Assembly: GCA_026874595.1 (NCBI GenBank)
Contig: CM049309.1
Location: 48,468,079-48,532,078, forward strand
From: Sipunculus nudus
Lineage: Eukaryota; Annelida; Sipuncula; Golfingiida; Sipunculidae
Length of the DNA: 64,000 nucleotides
Reading direction: 5' to 3'
Shown one piece after another: positions 1 through 11,678 of the stretch (position 1 is its first letter; every line of letters starts with the position of its first letter). A model generated the notes under the pieces. It worked only from the letters and a program-made list of their open reading frames with translations. It had not been told where the DNA came from and searched no databases. A program made the translations under genes and the position numbers.

Positions 1-493
1 TAACTTTTGTCAGAGTGAGGCGGTCTATATATACACCCGATCAGAGAGTTACGTCTGTTCCATTGAATTTGGACCCAGATTACTTCTAGATGATCATTAG
101 AAATAAAAGGACATACGGTAGATTGCAAGGAACTTTGTACATAAATGGCAACACCTCAACCATGTCTATTTCGGTCTTTTCGGTAGAGAGTATACCCCGG
201 GATTTCGATTTCATGGGTTGCGATACTATCGTCCAGCCAAGTCTCAGTGAGACATACTACATGGACCGAACCAACCTTTAAGAGGAGCACTAATTCGTCG
301 AACTTGGGAGGAAGACTTCTTACATTTAAGTGGATTATAGTTAGGCCGTTCTTCTTTCGGATACACTGTAGGAGTGTTTCATTGAGGAACCATTATCATG
401 CGTGTTTGAGGAAGGCACGTTTTGATAATCGGGAATGAACCCGTCATTGTTGTGACCAGGTAAGTAACTCTCGTTGTAAGGGGTACTGTTCAT
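1..493 (-). pseudogene. CR1-like ORF2 N-terminus: endonuclease domain, broken and cut by window edge
   Basis: The first frame starts at ATG 493-491 and runs about 50 codons to a TAA at 343-341. The next frame resumes at once with the endonuclease signature IIHLNVRSL, then CLTETWLDD (the conserved TETWL block) and GCIYRPP near the window edge. A TGA at 158-156 falls where the family has a glycine-rich NRHGGG-type motif, so it looks like a GGA to TGA nonsense change. The domain should cut target DNA for target-primed reverse transcription. This copy cannot make it. The rest of ORF2 (RT) lies outside the window. Confidence 0.8.
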
Positions 494-1602
494 GTTAATT
501 CTATTGCTGCTTGCTTGTGAAAATTTTTAAGAGAGGTTGCGATTTTGATTACATCACATATATTTGAACGGAATGCCTTTGAGCCTTTCTTGTTTAGATG
601 GAGGTTGTCAGATTTTAGTGTAAATGGACCAAGGTTATCAGTCATTAGCAGAGTCCATCCGTTTTTTTCAGCGTAGATTTCTAGTGCGGCATTCAGAAGT
701 CTTATTCTTTTAGAGTATATCTTAGAGGGTCTGCTAATCACTGTGCTAATTGTGACGTGCTTAATACTAGGATTCTGTTTTATAATTGGCACAATCTTAC
801 GGAACTTACGAATGCTAGTGTCTGCATTTTCTTTGCTTACATGATTTGTACCGATGTGTATGAGAAGATGGTCAGATTTGACTTGCTTGATCCTATCAAT
901 AGCATGATCAAAAGTAAACACACTTGAGTCCACATGCACATTGACTTTGGTTTTATCGGAGAGGTCAGAAGAGTTCAAGTTCTTTGTCATTGAGTCCCCC
1001 AGGACTTTTTCGTAAGAGGATTGGCAGGGCCTTGTTTTGTGTTGTTTGTGTTCGTGTGAAGGCTTGGGCGTAGAGTTCCCTGATTTCTTCTGAGCTCTGT
1101 TTACATGGCATGTTGCTGGGTTTACATTGGAGTCGTTGTGTACTTCTGTGGAAGCGTCTGTGCTAGGACACGCGTTTACGTCTCGGAAGCTGATATTTGA
1201 GGCTGTTACAGACGAATCTTCACTCGTTGAATTTGATAGTGTGGAGTTTAGAAGAGTAATGGGTGTACTGGTATTCAGCGTAGTCTGTGTTGCAGTGGTC
1301 TTGATTTTTGGAGTTGAGGGTGGATCATTTACTGGTGATGACGAAAGGCAGTTTGTTGTTACGTTACATTTGCATTGACAGCATCGTGTTGAGTTCGATG
1401 GAGTGATACGTTCCATGAGGGCATTAATCTGGGTTTGAAGGGCTATGTTTATCTCAATTAGCGACTCAAGGCGGGTAGCAAGGAGGTTGATTTTGTGTGG
1501 ATAGTTTCTGCACGTTATACACGTCCAGATGCCAAGAGTTCCACTATCCTCTCCTACACATACTGGATGGAACCAGCTCATACAGATGCAGCATCGAACC
1601 AT
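490..1602 (-). pseudogene. CR1-like ORF1, C-terminal part: PHD finger and SGNH esterase
   Basis: The frame opens inside a PHD-type zinc finger (CCICMSWFHPVC, then WTCITC) and continues through a short coiled segment (LESLIEINIALQTQINAL) and a Ser/Thr-rich linker. It ends in an SGNH hydrolase domain. All three catalytic blocks are present: LGDSMTKNL (nucleophile Ser), IHIGTNH (GTN block) and DNLHLNKKG (Asp and His). The esterase triad is therefore intact even though the element is dead. The protein ends ELT and its TGA overlaps the ATG of ORF2. The N-terminal half is in another frame (1578-2378), so a 1-nt indel near 1680-1715 splits the original ORF. In live CR1 elements ORF1 is an RNA-binding accessory protein; the esterase role is unsettled. 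Confidence 0.8.
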
Positions 1603-2378
1603 AGATTCATCAGCATACTTGCGATCATATACACAGTCCTTAGAGCAATATGATTCTTCTTGATCTTTGGTTTCAAGGTTACGTTTTGTTGCACTTTAAA
1701 TGATGTTCTTTTTTTTGTATTACGTGTCTGACGTTCACATGTAGCTTTATCAGGTGTTAGTTTATCACAGTTTGATTTTGTGTTCACCTCATTGTATGAA
1801 TTAGGAGAGCAATGGGTGTTATCATTCAGCTCAGCGTGTGAAATAGGGGAGCAATGGGTGTTATCATTCAGCTCAGCGTGTGACATTACACTAATATCCA
1901 GAGGTGGTGGAGGCGACGTAAAGGCTGGCGATAATGGAGAGACTTGAGGTATTGATGAGTTTATATCAGGTAATGGACTCATTGAGTTGGAATTTTGAGG
2001 GGTCTTCTGGAAAAGATCCCCCAGGATGTTGTCTTTTGTTGTTGACCCTTTGTTCTCAATTGGGGATGAAGCGATGACCGCAACACTGGTTTCTCTCAAT
2101 CTGGTTTGTACTCTGTTGTTTATACCATTAGATATGAATAACGCTTTGCATGAAAGTACAGGTTTTGGTATTGACGGGATTATATTGGCAAGTTCTGCCT
2201 GGATTGCTGACTTGCATTTTGTTTTCCTGAATTTGTTTAGGTCACACTTCTTCATATTATGAACAGTGGTATTCCAGTTATTTGTGACGTCTCTGATGGC
2301 TTGCTCGAGTTTTTCTTTTGTCGGCACAGGCAAGCTATCGAGCAGCATGTTAGATTGTTGAATCAGTTTGTCAGACAT
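1578..2378 (-). pseudogene. CR1-like ORF1, N-terminal part
   Basis: A 266-codon frame starts at MSDKLIQQSN and holds a helical N-terminus, then a low-complexity Ser/Pro/Asn-rich stretch. That stretch includes a tandem duplication (HAELNDNTHCSPISHAELND, and a diverged third copy). It runs out of frame just where the PHD finger begins: the zinc-binding Cys residues upstream of 1602 (YCSKDC) are readable only in the frame of the 490-1602 segment. I read the two ORFs as one ORF1 split by a single-base indel. A real intron is a less likely alternative, because the bordering sequence has no convincing splice sites. Confidence 0.7.
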
Positions 2379-3078
2379 GATTTCTTTTGCGTATACACTA
2401 ATATGAATTCGATAAAACGTCTTAGTGACTGTTTATAGGAAGATGAGAGAACAGGACGCGGGGTTTGTTTACAGTTTCCAGGGGCGACGTCTTGAATGTT
2501 ATGATAGATAAACTTACTTTTCCGTCGCTGAAATATCACTCAAACATCCCCACAACACAGTGTAGGGGAATGCATGGAATATCACAGTTTGTCTTCTAAA
2601 ACATGTGCTTGTAAAATCCGTTTAAGAGCGTAAAATCCATTAAAATCCAAGTAAAAATGTGAGCACTGAGAAGTTCGTTCTCGTACGCCCGAGTCTGCGC
2701 AATGACAAATTATGTTAACGCAATAACTTGAAAAGAATTTGACGCACAGTCACTAAACTTGCAACATAAATACACCTCATAAAGGGCTAGGTCCGGTTTA
2801 ATTACGGATGACCTTGACACATTTTTCAAGTACAAGTGTTAAAGTACACTTTAATATTATAAGTAATGTTTATTTAAATACCCCAAGTATGTTCCGATAA
2901 ATAACTCCGGAGTATTTTCAGTTTAAAGGTTGGTCAGACCAGAGATACCCGGCTATAATGTGCTCGTGACCGATACCCAACATTTAATGCCAAAAAATAC
3001 AGTTTTTAAGTGGAAAGAATGTACTTATTACTGCCTGAAATATCTCTATTAAGGTACCTTACCACACGCCTTTTTCAG
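2379..3078. other. Non-coding: possible LINE 5' UTR and lectin-gene intron
   Basis: No recognisable exon or repeat family was found. The part next to 2378 may be the LINE 5' UTR. The part next to 3079 ends in a good 3' splice site (polypyrimidine tract then CAG), so it is probably intron of the lectin gene. Confidence 0.4.
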
Positions 3079-3332
3079 AAGACGAGGTGGAGGGCGCTTG
3101 GTGGAACGGGTTATGGATTGGTGGTAACGATCGTGACGACGAGGGAATATGGAGATGGGCAGCATCTGGTGATAGAATGTTTTATAATGACTGGCTTCCT
3201 AATCAACCAGACAATAGTTATGAAGAGGATTGCGCCAACATGTTTGGGAAAGGTCAATGGATGTGGAATGACATCAAATGTGACTGGAAAATGCGGGGAG
3301 CAATCTGTGAGAGGATTGGCAAGTTCATGTAG
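3079..3332 (+). CDS. C-type lectin domain protein, terminal exon
   Basis: The exon follows the acceptor CTTTTTCAG (ends 3078) and runs to TAG at 3330-3332. It encodes the C-terminal half of a C-type lectin fold: NGLWIGGNDRDDEGIWRW, then DWLPNQPDN with the sugar-specificity QPD motif (3204-3212), EEDC, the calcium-site WND motif (3264-3272), and a final AICER. Both calcium/sugar site-2 elements are present, so the domain should bind carbohydrate. In this family QPD usually means galactose-type preference. The first half of the domain (the 'CP.GW' and 'LA.I' region) is not found upstream in the window. It is probably in exons beyond the LINE at 1-2378, which would then lie in an intron. A poly(A) signal follows at 3399. 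Molluscs use many such lectins in innate immunity; that role here is inferred. Confidence 0.85.
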
Positions 3333-3398
3333 GTTAAGTGAAAGCAGTCCCTGGAGCAATGTCCGCCTGAAACTGGACAGAACAGGCCTCATTCTAAT

Positions 3399-3404
3399 AA
3401 TAAA
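3399..3404 (+). promoter_or_regulatory. Poly(A) signal AATAAA for the lectin gene
   Basis: AATAAA lies 66 nt after the lectin stop codon, a normal spacing for a short 3' UTR. Confidence 0.6.
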
Positions 3405-3893
3405 ATAGATGACTTAAGAGTAACTACTTGAATGGCATGGGTTGACTTGAAATTCAAAACTCTGCGGTAATTTACGATGTTTCCATGCAACAATATTATT
3501 AGAAGAGGGTTGCGTATCTATTTCATAGAACATTTTGTGACCATCTTTATCACAAGCGGAGTTGTTCATTTGGAAGTTTCGTCTTATAAAGTTTATCTTT
3601 GTTCATAGGCCTTTTGTGTGTTATGTTTGTCTAAGATTATTTTTAATTAAGTCAGATTTGGATGCCTCAATCAACCCACTTAAATGCAAAGAAATTACTG
3701 CAGATAAACTTGACTAGATTGCCTGCGGTCCGGCCGCAAGGTGAGAGTACCTTGAAATAGAATATAACGAGTAAATCATATTCCATGATCAAATCACAAT
3801 ATCTTCAAACACCCTTGGTATGTAGATACTTTTATATGCTGATAATGTGACTGTTACTTACTTTTTAGCCTTAAATTATATATATATATATAA

Positions 3894-3941
<48 letters not shown>

Positions 3942-4637
3942 TGTTGACGATATTTTTTTCAAATTTATTTTAATTCATTAGCTACATTTCAGAAGGAAGT
4001 GTTGGGATTTATAGTTTTTTAACGAGTATGGAATAAATATATACTTTAGTTGTGATTGTATCGGTTTTAAATTTCTCGATAAGCTAATTAATAAACCAGG
4101 CGCGCGACCATACCCGTTTTTTTATGAAATGAGAGAGACGCATGAGTGGTGTAACAAAGGTCGCTTAAAAGTGATAAGAACAAAGTATTAGGACGTCATT
4201 GTGTATACCGTAATATGTGTTTCGTATAAGTTCATAGACCATAATTGGTTGAAATTTTGTACATGTGATTATCATACGTCATTACAAATTATTTTAATGT
4301 AATTCACAGATAATCCGTACATATTCCCCGATTTTCCTTAAGATTAAATGAAAATTAGTTTTAGTGCCTTTTATAAAATTAATATCAGAAATAGAATGTA
4401 GTCAGCACTCAAGTACCTCCGTTATTGTTCTTCTAAAACGTTGGTGTTTCCTACGTAAGCATGAACTGTACTATGTAAATGGAATGAAAAATATGTGTCA
4501 CGGTTCACCAGCTTAATGGCCGCACCAAGGAACACCTTTGCAAAGGCGGACCATACTTCTTTTAAGTAAATCAAGCCCTCAACAAGAATAAACTGAATAA
4601 AAATCATGTTGATATTTACTAGTTATATTTTATTTTT
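3405..4637. other. Non-coding spacer
   Basis: Apart from the (AT)n tract at 3876-3940, nothing recognisable was found; no convincing exon on either strand. Confidence 0.5.
3876..3940. repeat. (AT)n microsatellite, interrupted
   Basis: Alternating AT, interrupted once by AAATGTG. Confidence 0.95.
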
Positions 4638-6815
4638 TAGCTCAGCTGACTGTAAATCATCTGAGCTTTAGCGATCACCCTTTGTCCGGCGTCCGTTTGG
4701 TTGTCCGTCCGTTAACAGGGCACAAATCGTAATCGTTAGACCTAGAAACTTCTTACAATACATCCAGGGAGGTCCTGGGCAAATCTCCATGGAAACCTGA
4801 AATTAGTTTTTTAGCGTCCAGACAGTCAGACGGGGCACAAATTGTATGGATAAGGCCGTGACAGTTAGGGAGATCCTAGGCAAATCTCCTCGGAAACCCG
4901 AAATTAGGTCATTGTGACCTATTTTTTGTCACCTATAGGCCGAAACCTGATTCCGGGCACACTGAATGTCAGATGGGGCAAATCGTTTCTTGGGGCCTAG
5001 AATCTTTTAACTCAATATCCTGGGAGTTTTTAGGCAAATTTCCTTGGAAACCTGAAATTAGGTCATGGTGACCTATATTTTTTTAACTATGGGCCAAAAA
5101 CATGATTTTCAGCACCGAGACAGTTACGCTCCATAAGCAGCGGCTACGCTACACTCAACTATTTGCTACACTACCCACTGCATTAAACCGCAGTTGCCGG
5201 TCAGGTTTGGCCATCAGGCGGTGGAATTCCCCCTGCGTTATATTTAACCAAACACATTGCAGGTATCACCAACACAAACGGATGTTCTTCGAGGTACCGG
5301 TCACTTTACACTGCTGTGGAAAGCTCTTGGTAGCACAGACTTTTTTCACCCCGATTAGAATACACACGATATAATCGTCAGCTTTAGCAGTCTGTATACT
5401 GACTTGCCTGAGGCCAGTTATCCCCCACTGTATGCATATTTCATGTATTGCGTGCTACACGAGCTTGTCACGAGCATAGATATGTTTGTTTACACGCCAA
5501 GCCAATCAGATTTCTTCTACCAGTTCTGCAGATTTGTTTAAACGCAGAGCCAATCATATTTTACTTTATCCAGCGCAAACTGACTGGGTGTTGCCAAACC
5601 TAAAAAAATCCTGCTATTTCTCACAGCGGGTGAGTGGAAGGTCACCAGAGCGTACCAGACAGTCAGGTGGGGCACAATTAGTATCCATTAGGCCGAAAAT
5701 CCTCCAACATGACAGGTCCTAGGCAAATGTCCTTGGAAATCTGAAATAAGGTCATTGTGACCTATATTCTGCGACCTATGTGAAAAAGATGTCGTATGAA
5801 CACCCTGAATGTCAGATGGTGACAAATCGAATCTGTTTGGCCCTTTTTAAACAATTTCCTGGAAGGTTCTAGGCAAATCTCCTTGGAAACCTAAAATAAG
5901 GTCATGGTGACCTACATTTACGAGACAAAAACCTGATTTTGAGCCTCCTGAATGTCAGATGGGCACCAGTTATACCTGTTATGCCTAGAATCTACTAATG
6001 CAACATCCTGGGAGGTCCCAGGCAGATCTCCTTGAAAACCTGAAATGAGGTCAAAGTGACCTACATTTTGTGACCTACAGGCCGAAAACAGCACCCAGAA
6101 AGTCAGACAGGGCACAAATTATATCTGTAAGGCCTAGAATCTTCAAAAGTAATAATCTGAGATGTCCTTGGCAAATGTGTGTGGAAAACTGAAATCAGGT
6201 CACTATGACCTATATTTGCGACCTTCAGGAATAGAAGTCATATAAGTACCCAGACAGGCAGTCAGGGCAAACATTGTTTCTGTTCGGCCTAGAATCTTCT
6301 AATGTAACATTCTGAGACGTCCTTGGCGAGTGTCCTGGAAAACCGAAATTTGGTCACCATGACCTATATTTTGCAACCTTTCAGTGTTCATAGTGACCTA
6401 TATTGTGTGATCTATGGGCTGAAAAATGATTTTTGCGCACCCAGACAGACAAGGCACAAGTTGTATCCGTTAGCCCTTGACTCTTCTAACATGACATTCA
6501 TGGAAACCCTTTGCAATTCTCCTTGGAAACCTGAAAATGGATCATGGTGACCAATATTCTGCTAGCTATGGACAAGAAACATGATTTTGAGCAACCAGAC
6601 GGACGGTACAAATTGTATCCATATTCCTTGGAACCCTGTATTGTGAAATCCATTGGGGTTCTAGGCAGGTCTCCTATGAATCCTGAAATTTTTATTTTCT
6701 GTCCATTTGTTCAACACCTTAACTTTAGCCTTAGGCTTACAGACAATATATAACATCAATAAAAAAACTGAGCACCCAGCCAATAAGCTGAGCGTCATGG
6801 CCCATGAGCCACTTG
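4638..6815 (+). repeat. Dispersed repeat family A, copy 1, with internal degenerate tandem units
   Basis: The block begins TAGCTCAGCTGACTG followed by TCATCTGAGC, and ends AGCTGAGCGTCATGGCCCAT. The outer edges contain GCTCAGCT and its reverse complement AGCTGAGC. The inside is a degenerate tandem array of roughly 160-180 bp units. Each has 'GGCAAATCTCCTTGGAAACC', 'AGGTCATGGTGACCTA' and 'GTCAGATGGGGCACAAAT'. About 5100-5640 interrupts the array with unrelated sequence, including two similar short segments ending GCCAATCA (near 5500 and 5550), so it looks like a nested insertion. The same ends recur at 38944-39888. No coding capacity was seen. Confidence 0.75.
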
Positions 6816-7433
6816 TTTTATATTTGTATTTAAATTCATAATACTAGAAAACTAATAAATTAATATTACTGGAAATTTAAGGAGAAATATCTATGTGATT
6901 AAATCTAAATATTTTCACTTTTTATCCTTTACTTGGATACATGCAATGGGATTTTACATCAAATATAATATAATCACTGTATCTGATTATTAATTTTAAG
7001 GAATTTTTTTTTCGTCTTAAGCATTTTCCATTTCAATCATCATTGTGGTTTTGATCTCATAAAAGCAAAACAGGTATATTTATGTGGGGCCTAAATGGCT
7101 GTTACATTAAATGGATATTAGTCCGCATCAAAGAAAGTAAATTACACCTTACCGAACTTTTTTGTTAACTAGCCGCAATCCTCGATGGAATACACTGGAC
7201 TGAATAAACACAATTAAAGACCATTTATGCAAACTGAAAACAATAAACTAACAAAGCTGTGGCAGAAGAGATAGTAACATTCTAAAAGCGTCGTTTATCT
7301 TGAAATGGTCTCTTTTACTGAATTCTCATAAAAACTCGAAACACTGACGATAGCCTTTCTCGTTTTTTTATGAATCGTCTTTTGAACGGTTGCTTTCTAA
7401 GTGTATATTAATGAAATAAAAATTGCATTTTGA
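6816..7433. other. Non-coding spacer
   Basis: AT-rich; no exon, RNA gene or known repeat seen. Confidence 0.5.
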
Positions 7434-9400
7434 ACACGTGGATATAATTATGTCTGGGGCCGGGCGTGTTACAATACCGAATCTTTTGACCTTTGGAACA
7501 CATGTGAACCTTAGTGTCTGGGGGCTTGCGTGTTAGAATCCTGAATCCCTGACATTTGGAACACGTGGTTATCTTAGTGTCTGGGGGCTTGCGTGTAAGA
7601 ATCCTGAATTCTTGTCATTTGGAACACGTGGTTGTCTTAGTGTCTGGGGGCTTGCGTGTAAGAATCCTGAATCCCTGACATTTCGAACACATGGTTGTCT
7701 AAGTGTCTTGGGGCTTGCGTGTAAGAATCCTGAATCCCTGAAATTAGGAACACGTGGTTACCTAGTGTCTGAGGGCGTGCTTGTAAGATTACTGAATCCC
7801 TGACTTATGGAACAAGTGGTTGTCTTAGTGTCTGAGGGCGTGCTTGTGAGAATCCTGAATCCCTGAAATTAGGAACACGTGGTTGTCTTAGTGTCTGGGG
7901 GCTTGCGTGTTTGAATCCTGAATCCCTGACATTTGGAACACATGGTTACCTTAGTGTCTGAGGGCGTGCTTGTAAGAATCCTGATTCCTGACATTTGGAA
8001 CACGTGGTTGTCTTAATGTCTCGGGGCTTGCGTGTTAGAATCCTGAATCTCTGACATTTGGAACACATGGTTACCTAGTGTCTGAGGGCGTGCTTGTAAG
8101 ACTCCTGAATCCCTGACGTATGGAACACGAGGTTGTCTTAGTGTCTGAGGGCGTGCTTGTAAGAATCCTGAATCCCTGATATTGGAACACGTGGTTGTCT
8201 TAATGTCTGGGGGCTTGCGTGTTAGAATTCTGAATCCCTGACATTTGGAACACATGGTTATCTTAGTGTCAGAGGGCTTGCGTGTAAGAACCCTGAATTC
8301 CTGACATTTGGAAGTCGTGATTGTCTTAATGTCTGGGAGCTTGCGTGTTAGAATGTTGAATCCCTGACATTTGTAACACATGGTTAACTTAGTGTCTGAG
8401 GGCGTGCTTGTAAGAATCCTGAATTCCTGACATTTGGAACACGTGGTTGTCTTAATGTCTGGGGGCTTGCGTGTTAGAATCCTGAAACCTTAACATTTGG
8501 ACCACGTGGTAACCTAGTGTCTGAGGGCGTGCTTGTAAGAATCCTGAATCCCTGACATTTCGAACACGTGGTTGTCTTAGTGTCTGAGGGCGTGCTTGTA
8601 AGAATCCTGAATCCCTGAAATTTGGAACACGTGGTTGTCTTAGTGTCTGGGGGCTTGCCTGTTGGAATCATGAATCCCTGACATTTGGAACACATGGTTA
8701 CCTTAGTGTCTGAGGGCGTGCTTGTAAGAATCCTGAATCCCTGACATTTGTAACACGTGGTTGTCTTAGTGTCTTGGGGCTTGCGTGTAAGAATCCTGAA
8801 GTCCTGACATTTGGAACACGTGGTTGTCTTAGTGTCTGGGGGCTTGCGTGTTAGAATCCTGAATCCCTGACATTAGGAGCACATGGTTACCTTAGTGTCT
8901 GAGGGCGTGTTTGAAAGAATCCTGAATCCCGGACATATGGAACACGTGGTTGTCTTAGTGTCTGAGGGCGTTCTTGTAAGAATACTGAATCCCTGAAATT
9001 AGGAACACGTGGATATCTTAGTGTCTGAGAACATGCTTGTAATATTCCTGAATCCCATATGTCTGAGGGCATGCTTGTAAGAATCCTGCATCCCTTACAT
9101 ATGGAACACGTGGTTATCTTAGTGTCTGAGAGCGAGCTTGTAAGAATCCTGGATCCCTGACATTTGAAACACGTGGTTATCATAGGGTCTGAGGGCGTGC
9201 TTGTAAGAATCCTGAATCCCTGACATTTGGAACACGATGATATATTGATGTCTTGGGTTGTGTGAATACGTATTCAAAATCATTGGCAGTGTGAACACAT
9301 GGATATCATAGATTCTGTAGCAATGCGTGTAAGAGGTCCGAACAACTGACATTTTGAACACGTGGACAGTACGGTGTCTGGGGACGTGCGTCATTGACAG
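7434..9400. repeat. 63-bp minisatellite (about 31 units) rich in CACGTG E-boxes
   Basis: Successive copies of TAGTGTCTGGGGGCTTGC fall 63 bp apart (for example 7515, 7578, 7641, 7704), with occasional 62-bp units. Each unit also has GAATCCCTGACATTTGG and GAACACGTGG. By eye about 18 of about 31 units keep a perfect CACGTG palindrome; most others read CACATG. Since 63 is a multiple of three, the minus strand shows several short open frames with a 21-residue period (KCQGFRILTRKPSDTK type). They are broken by indels and are not taken as genes. Confidence 0.9.
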
Positions 9401-10737
9401 TTTGAACGTTGAAGAATATTATAGTTTTGTTATCATAAGAGGTAACAAAGGTAGGTTATCAAATACAGCGAGATTTTCCATGAATAGATTTTACGGGTAG
9501 GACGGAACGCTTAGTATTAAGCCCAGCCCGCGTATTGTCATATCGTCAATGCAGGTCAAAATAATGGCCATAACCGGGACGTGATATTGTGCGGAATTTC
9601 AGGTCGATGTGTAATACGTTTTTTTCTAATCAAGAGGATGCAAACGCGTTCATTGAAAAAAAAATCACATAAATCTAAAATCATATATTTTTGTGCTCCT
9701 TATAGCTTTATGTGCTTTTTATTTTTACACACACTGAGAAATTCTTGATAAATATACCTCTAGCCAAGACATGGGGTGTCAGCACAAATGACTTGGGGTC
9801 CGAATCACAGGTTAAATGTTAAAAATAATATTGTTACATTGGTAGACACGCGGGGATATTTCCGCATAATGCATGGTGTAAAGAAATTGTCAAAGGGGCA
9901 GTGCCTTTTAATTAAGCAAACAGGCATTTCAACTTAAACGTGTGCATAGAACAGGAATTACCCATTTTTCGGAGGGCAAGTGTATAGCTATTGGCTCAAA
10001 CTTCAACAGGACACATCTTGTTTCAATACACCTTAGCCCCTAGATTAGTTCAGTGTGATCTATTTATATTCAGTATGGCCTTTAAATATATTTCAAACTC
10101 AAATTAAAACTCCTCGATGTTAAAAATAAGCCATTCCCGTGATTTAGCTGAGCACATAAACACCTGTTTACTTAATTAATGTTATAATTTAATATGTTCC
10201 TACGTTTCTCGATCCTAATATTTTCAGCATTTCAGGGACAAATCTGAAACAGACTCAATGAACAGGCCAGTTCTATCTAGTTAAGAAAGTATACCACATC
10301 ACATCTGAAGATTGGGGTATCATTTTTCTTGTTAGTTCCATTAATATGTCTTTTTCACCTCTCTCTCTCTCTCTCTCTCTGTAATTTTCAAACAAGGTAT
10401 TTTTTAAATGATCACTTGCACAGAATGTGAATTATTATGCACAAACTGTAAAACGCCAATTTTACACACACATAATGTGTGACATTCGGTCTGTAACAAA
10501 CGAAAACTATTTAGGAGTTCGCTCTTGTCAATAAGTCCATAATGCATTTGGGGTTTGAAATGAAACGCTCCATGGTTCAGATACAACTTAATGAATGCGC
10601 CGAATTTAAGCTCGGTGTATCAGCAAATCTTGATATATCCATTTTGTCCAATGAAAATATTTTAAATTGAAAATGTGATGTGATCTTTTGATTCAATAAA
10701 ACGTTTATGGATCAAATGTTTGTGTTTGTTTAAGGTG
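9401..10737. other. Non-coding spacer with a short (CT)n tract
   Basis: No exon or known repeat was found except (CT)n at 10359-10380. The end (TGTTTGTGTTTGTTTAAG at about 10720-10736) could be a splice acceptor for the weak exon that follows. Confidence 0.4.
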
Positions 10738-11127
10738 TTATCTGATATTTATAAAGTGAAATGTATATGCAGGAAAGTGAAGAAAGAATGTAGCAATGAG
10801 AGACAAATGAGCACAGCAAGTGGATGTGGGGATAATGTTGAACCTATGATCAAAAGCAGTGCACGCAATATATCCGTGGGCCAGTACGATCCTATGGCTC
10901 GTTATATTTGGTACCATCAAGGGACTCGTTTTCTTTACTTTGTGGATGTTTGTCAGAAAATATTATCATTCAGTAGAAACTTAAATAGCAGCTGTGCGAA
11001 TAATTGTTATCCTATATTCTCTGCACTGATGATTCATTTTCTTTTCAATGTAGTCGAACCCACGCTTTGTCTTTTTTCTAAACTTGTTTGGATAATCTGC
11101 TTAAAATTATCCTTGCCTAGTGGATAA
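10738..11127 (+). CDS. Candidate exon of an unrecognised gene (weak)
   Basis: A 130-codon open stretch follows an acceptor-like TTTGTTTAAG. Its first half has coding-like composition: a basic, Cys-containing start (KVKCICRKVKKEC) resembling a juxtamembrane segment, then a polar stretch ending SVGQYDPMARY. The second half is hydrophobic and Cys-rich and may be read-through into intron. The donor is unclear (one candidate is the GT after about 10909). Together with 11679-11891 it could be part of the cytoplasmic tail of a transmembrane receptor. It may equally be a chance ORF. Confidence 0.2.
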   Translation, partial: LSDIYKVKCICRKVKKECSNERQMSTASGCGDNVEPMIKSSARNISVGQYDPMARYIWYHQGTRFLYFVDVCQKILSFSRNLNSSCANNCYPIFSALMIHFLFNVVEPTLCLFSKLVWIICLKLSLPSG

Positions 11128-11577
11128 ACCTTATTCAACAAACTTGTTGCACATGTCTTATTTTCTGAAAAAGAAATAATTTGGCAATTACATGTGTACT
11201 ACCGTCTAGTTCAGTTATGAAACTGTGTCCAGAGCAATCCGGCGATTTTTAAACATATACACCACAAGAACAAAATGTTTCTTTTTGCTTCCTATTTATA
11301 AAACACCCTCCATATGAAAAAAAGGTGGTACCAATGAAATAAACAAATTGGTGCATATTATCGTGGTTGTACTATCCTTTGCAACAAACCAAAAAAATAA
11401 GATTTCATTTTAACCATCTAAATTTGGAGCTAAATAATATGAAGAAACTGACAGTACACTGTCAATTTTAAAAGGTATATGTTTCCTATTTATCTCATTC
11501 GAGAAAAAACATTAAGCTTTGGAGGTGTTCTTAAACTTTCCTTACGGTCGCTCAAATTTGGGATATAGTTAGATCAA

Positions 11578-11583
<6 letters not shown>

Positions 11584-11633
<50 letters not shown>

Positions 11634-11674
11634 TTGTATATATATATAATATTATATTATATTATATTATATTG
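11584..11674. repeat. (AT)n then (TATAT/ATATT)n microsatellite
   Basis: Alternating TA to about 11650, then repeated ATTAT units. Confidence 0.95.
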
Positions 11675-11678
11675 AGGG

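Larger units (their letters stand above)
1..2378 (-). mobile_element. CR1-like non-LTR retrotransposon (LINE), 5' part
   Basis: On the minus strand, ORF1 (2378 to 490) is followed directly by the start of ORF2 (493 to window edge). ORF1 carries a PHD-type zinc finger and an SGNH/GDSL esterase domain. ORF2 opens with an apurinic-like endonuclease. This pairing of PHD and esterase in ORF1 is established for CR1-like LINEs. The ORF1 stop and ORF2 start overlap as ATGA (493-490). The copy is dead: ORF1 has a frameshift, and ORF2 has a frameshift near 343 and an in-frame TGA at 158-156. The reverse transcriptase would lie outside the window. No target-site duplication was identified, so the 5' end is only known to be at or beyond 2378. 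Confidence 0.85.

Noticed and set aside
1578-1715. Intron between the two ORF1 halves of the CR1-like LINE
   Set aside because: No convincing GT..AG pair; a one-base indel explains the frame change more simply.
3111-3392. Minus-strand ORF of 93 codons
   Set aside because: Antisense shadow of the C-type lectin exon.
7612-9394. Several short ORFs (minus and plus) in the 63-bp array as genes
   Set aside because: They follow the repeat period, are broken by unit indels and resemble no protein family.
7434-9400. CRISPR array
   Set aside because: Units are contiguous without unique spacers, and the genome is eukaryotic.
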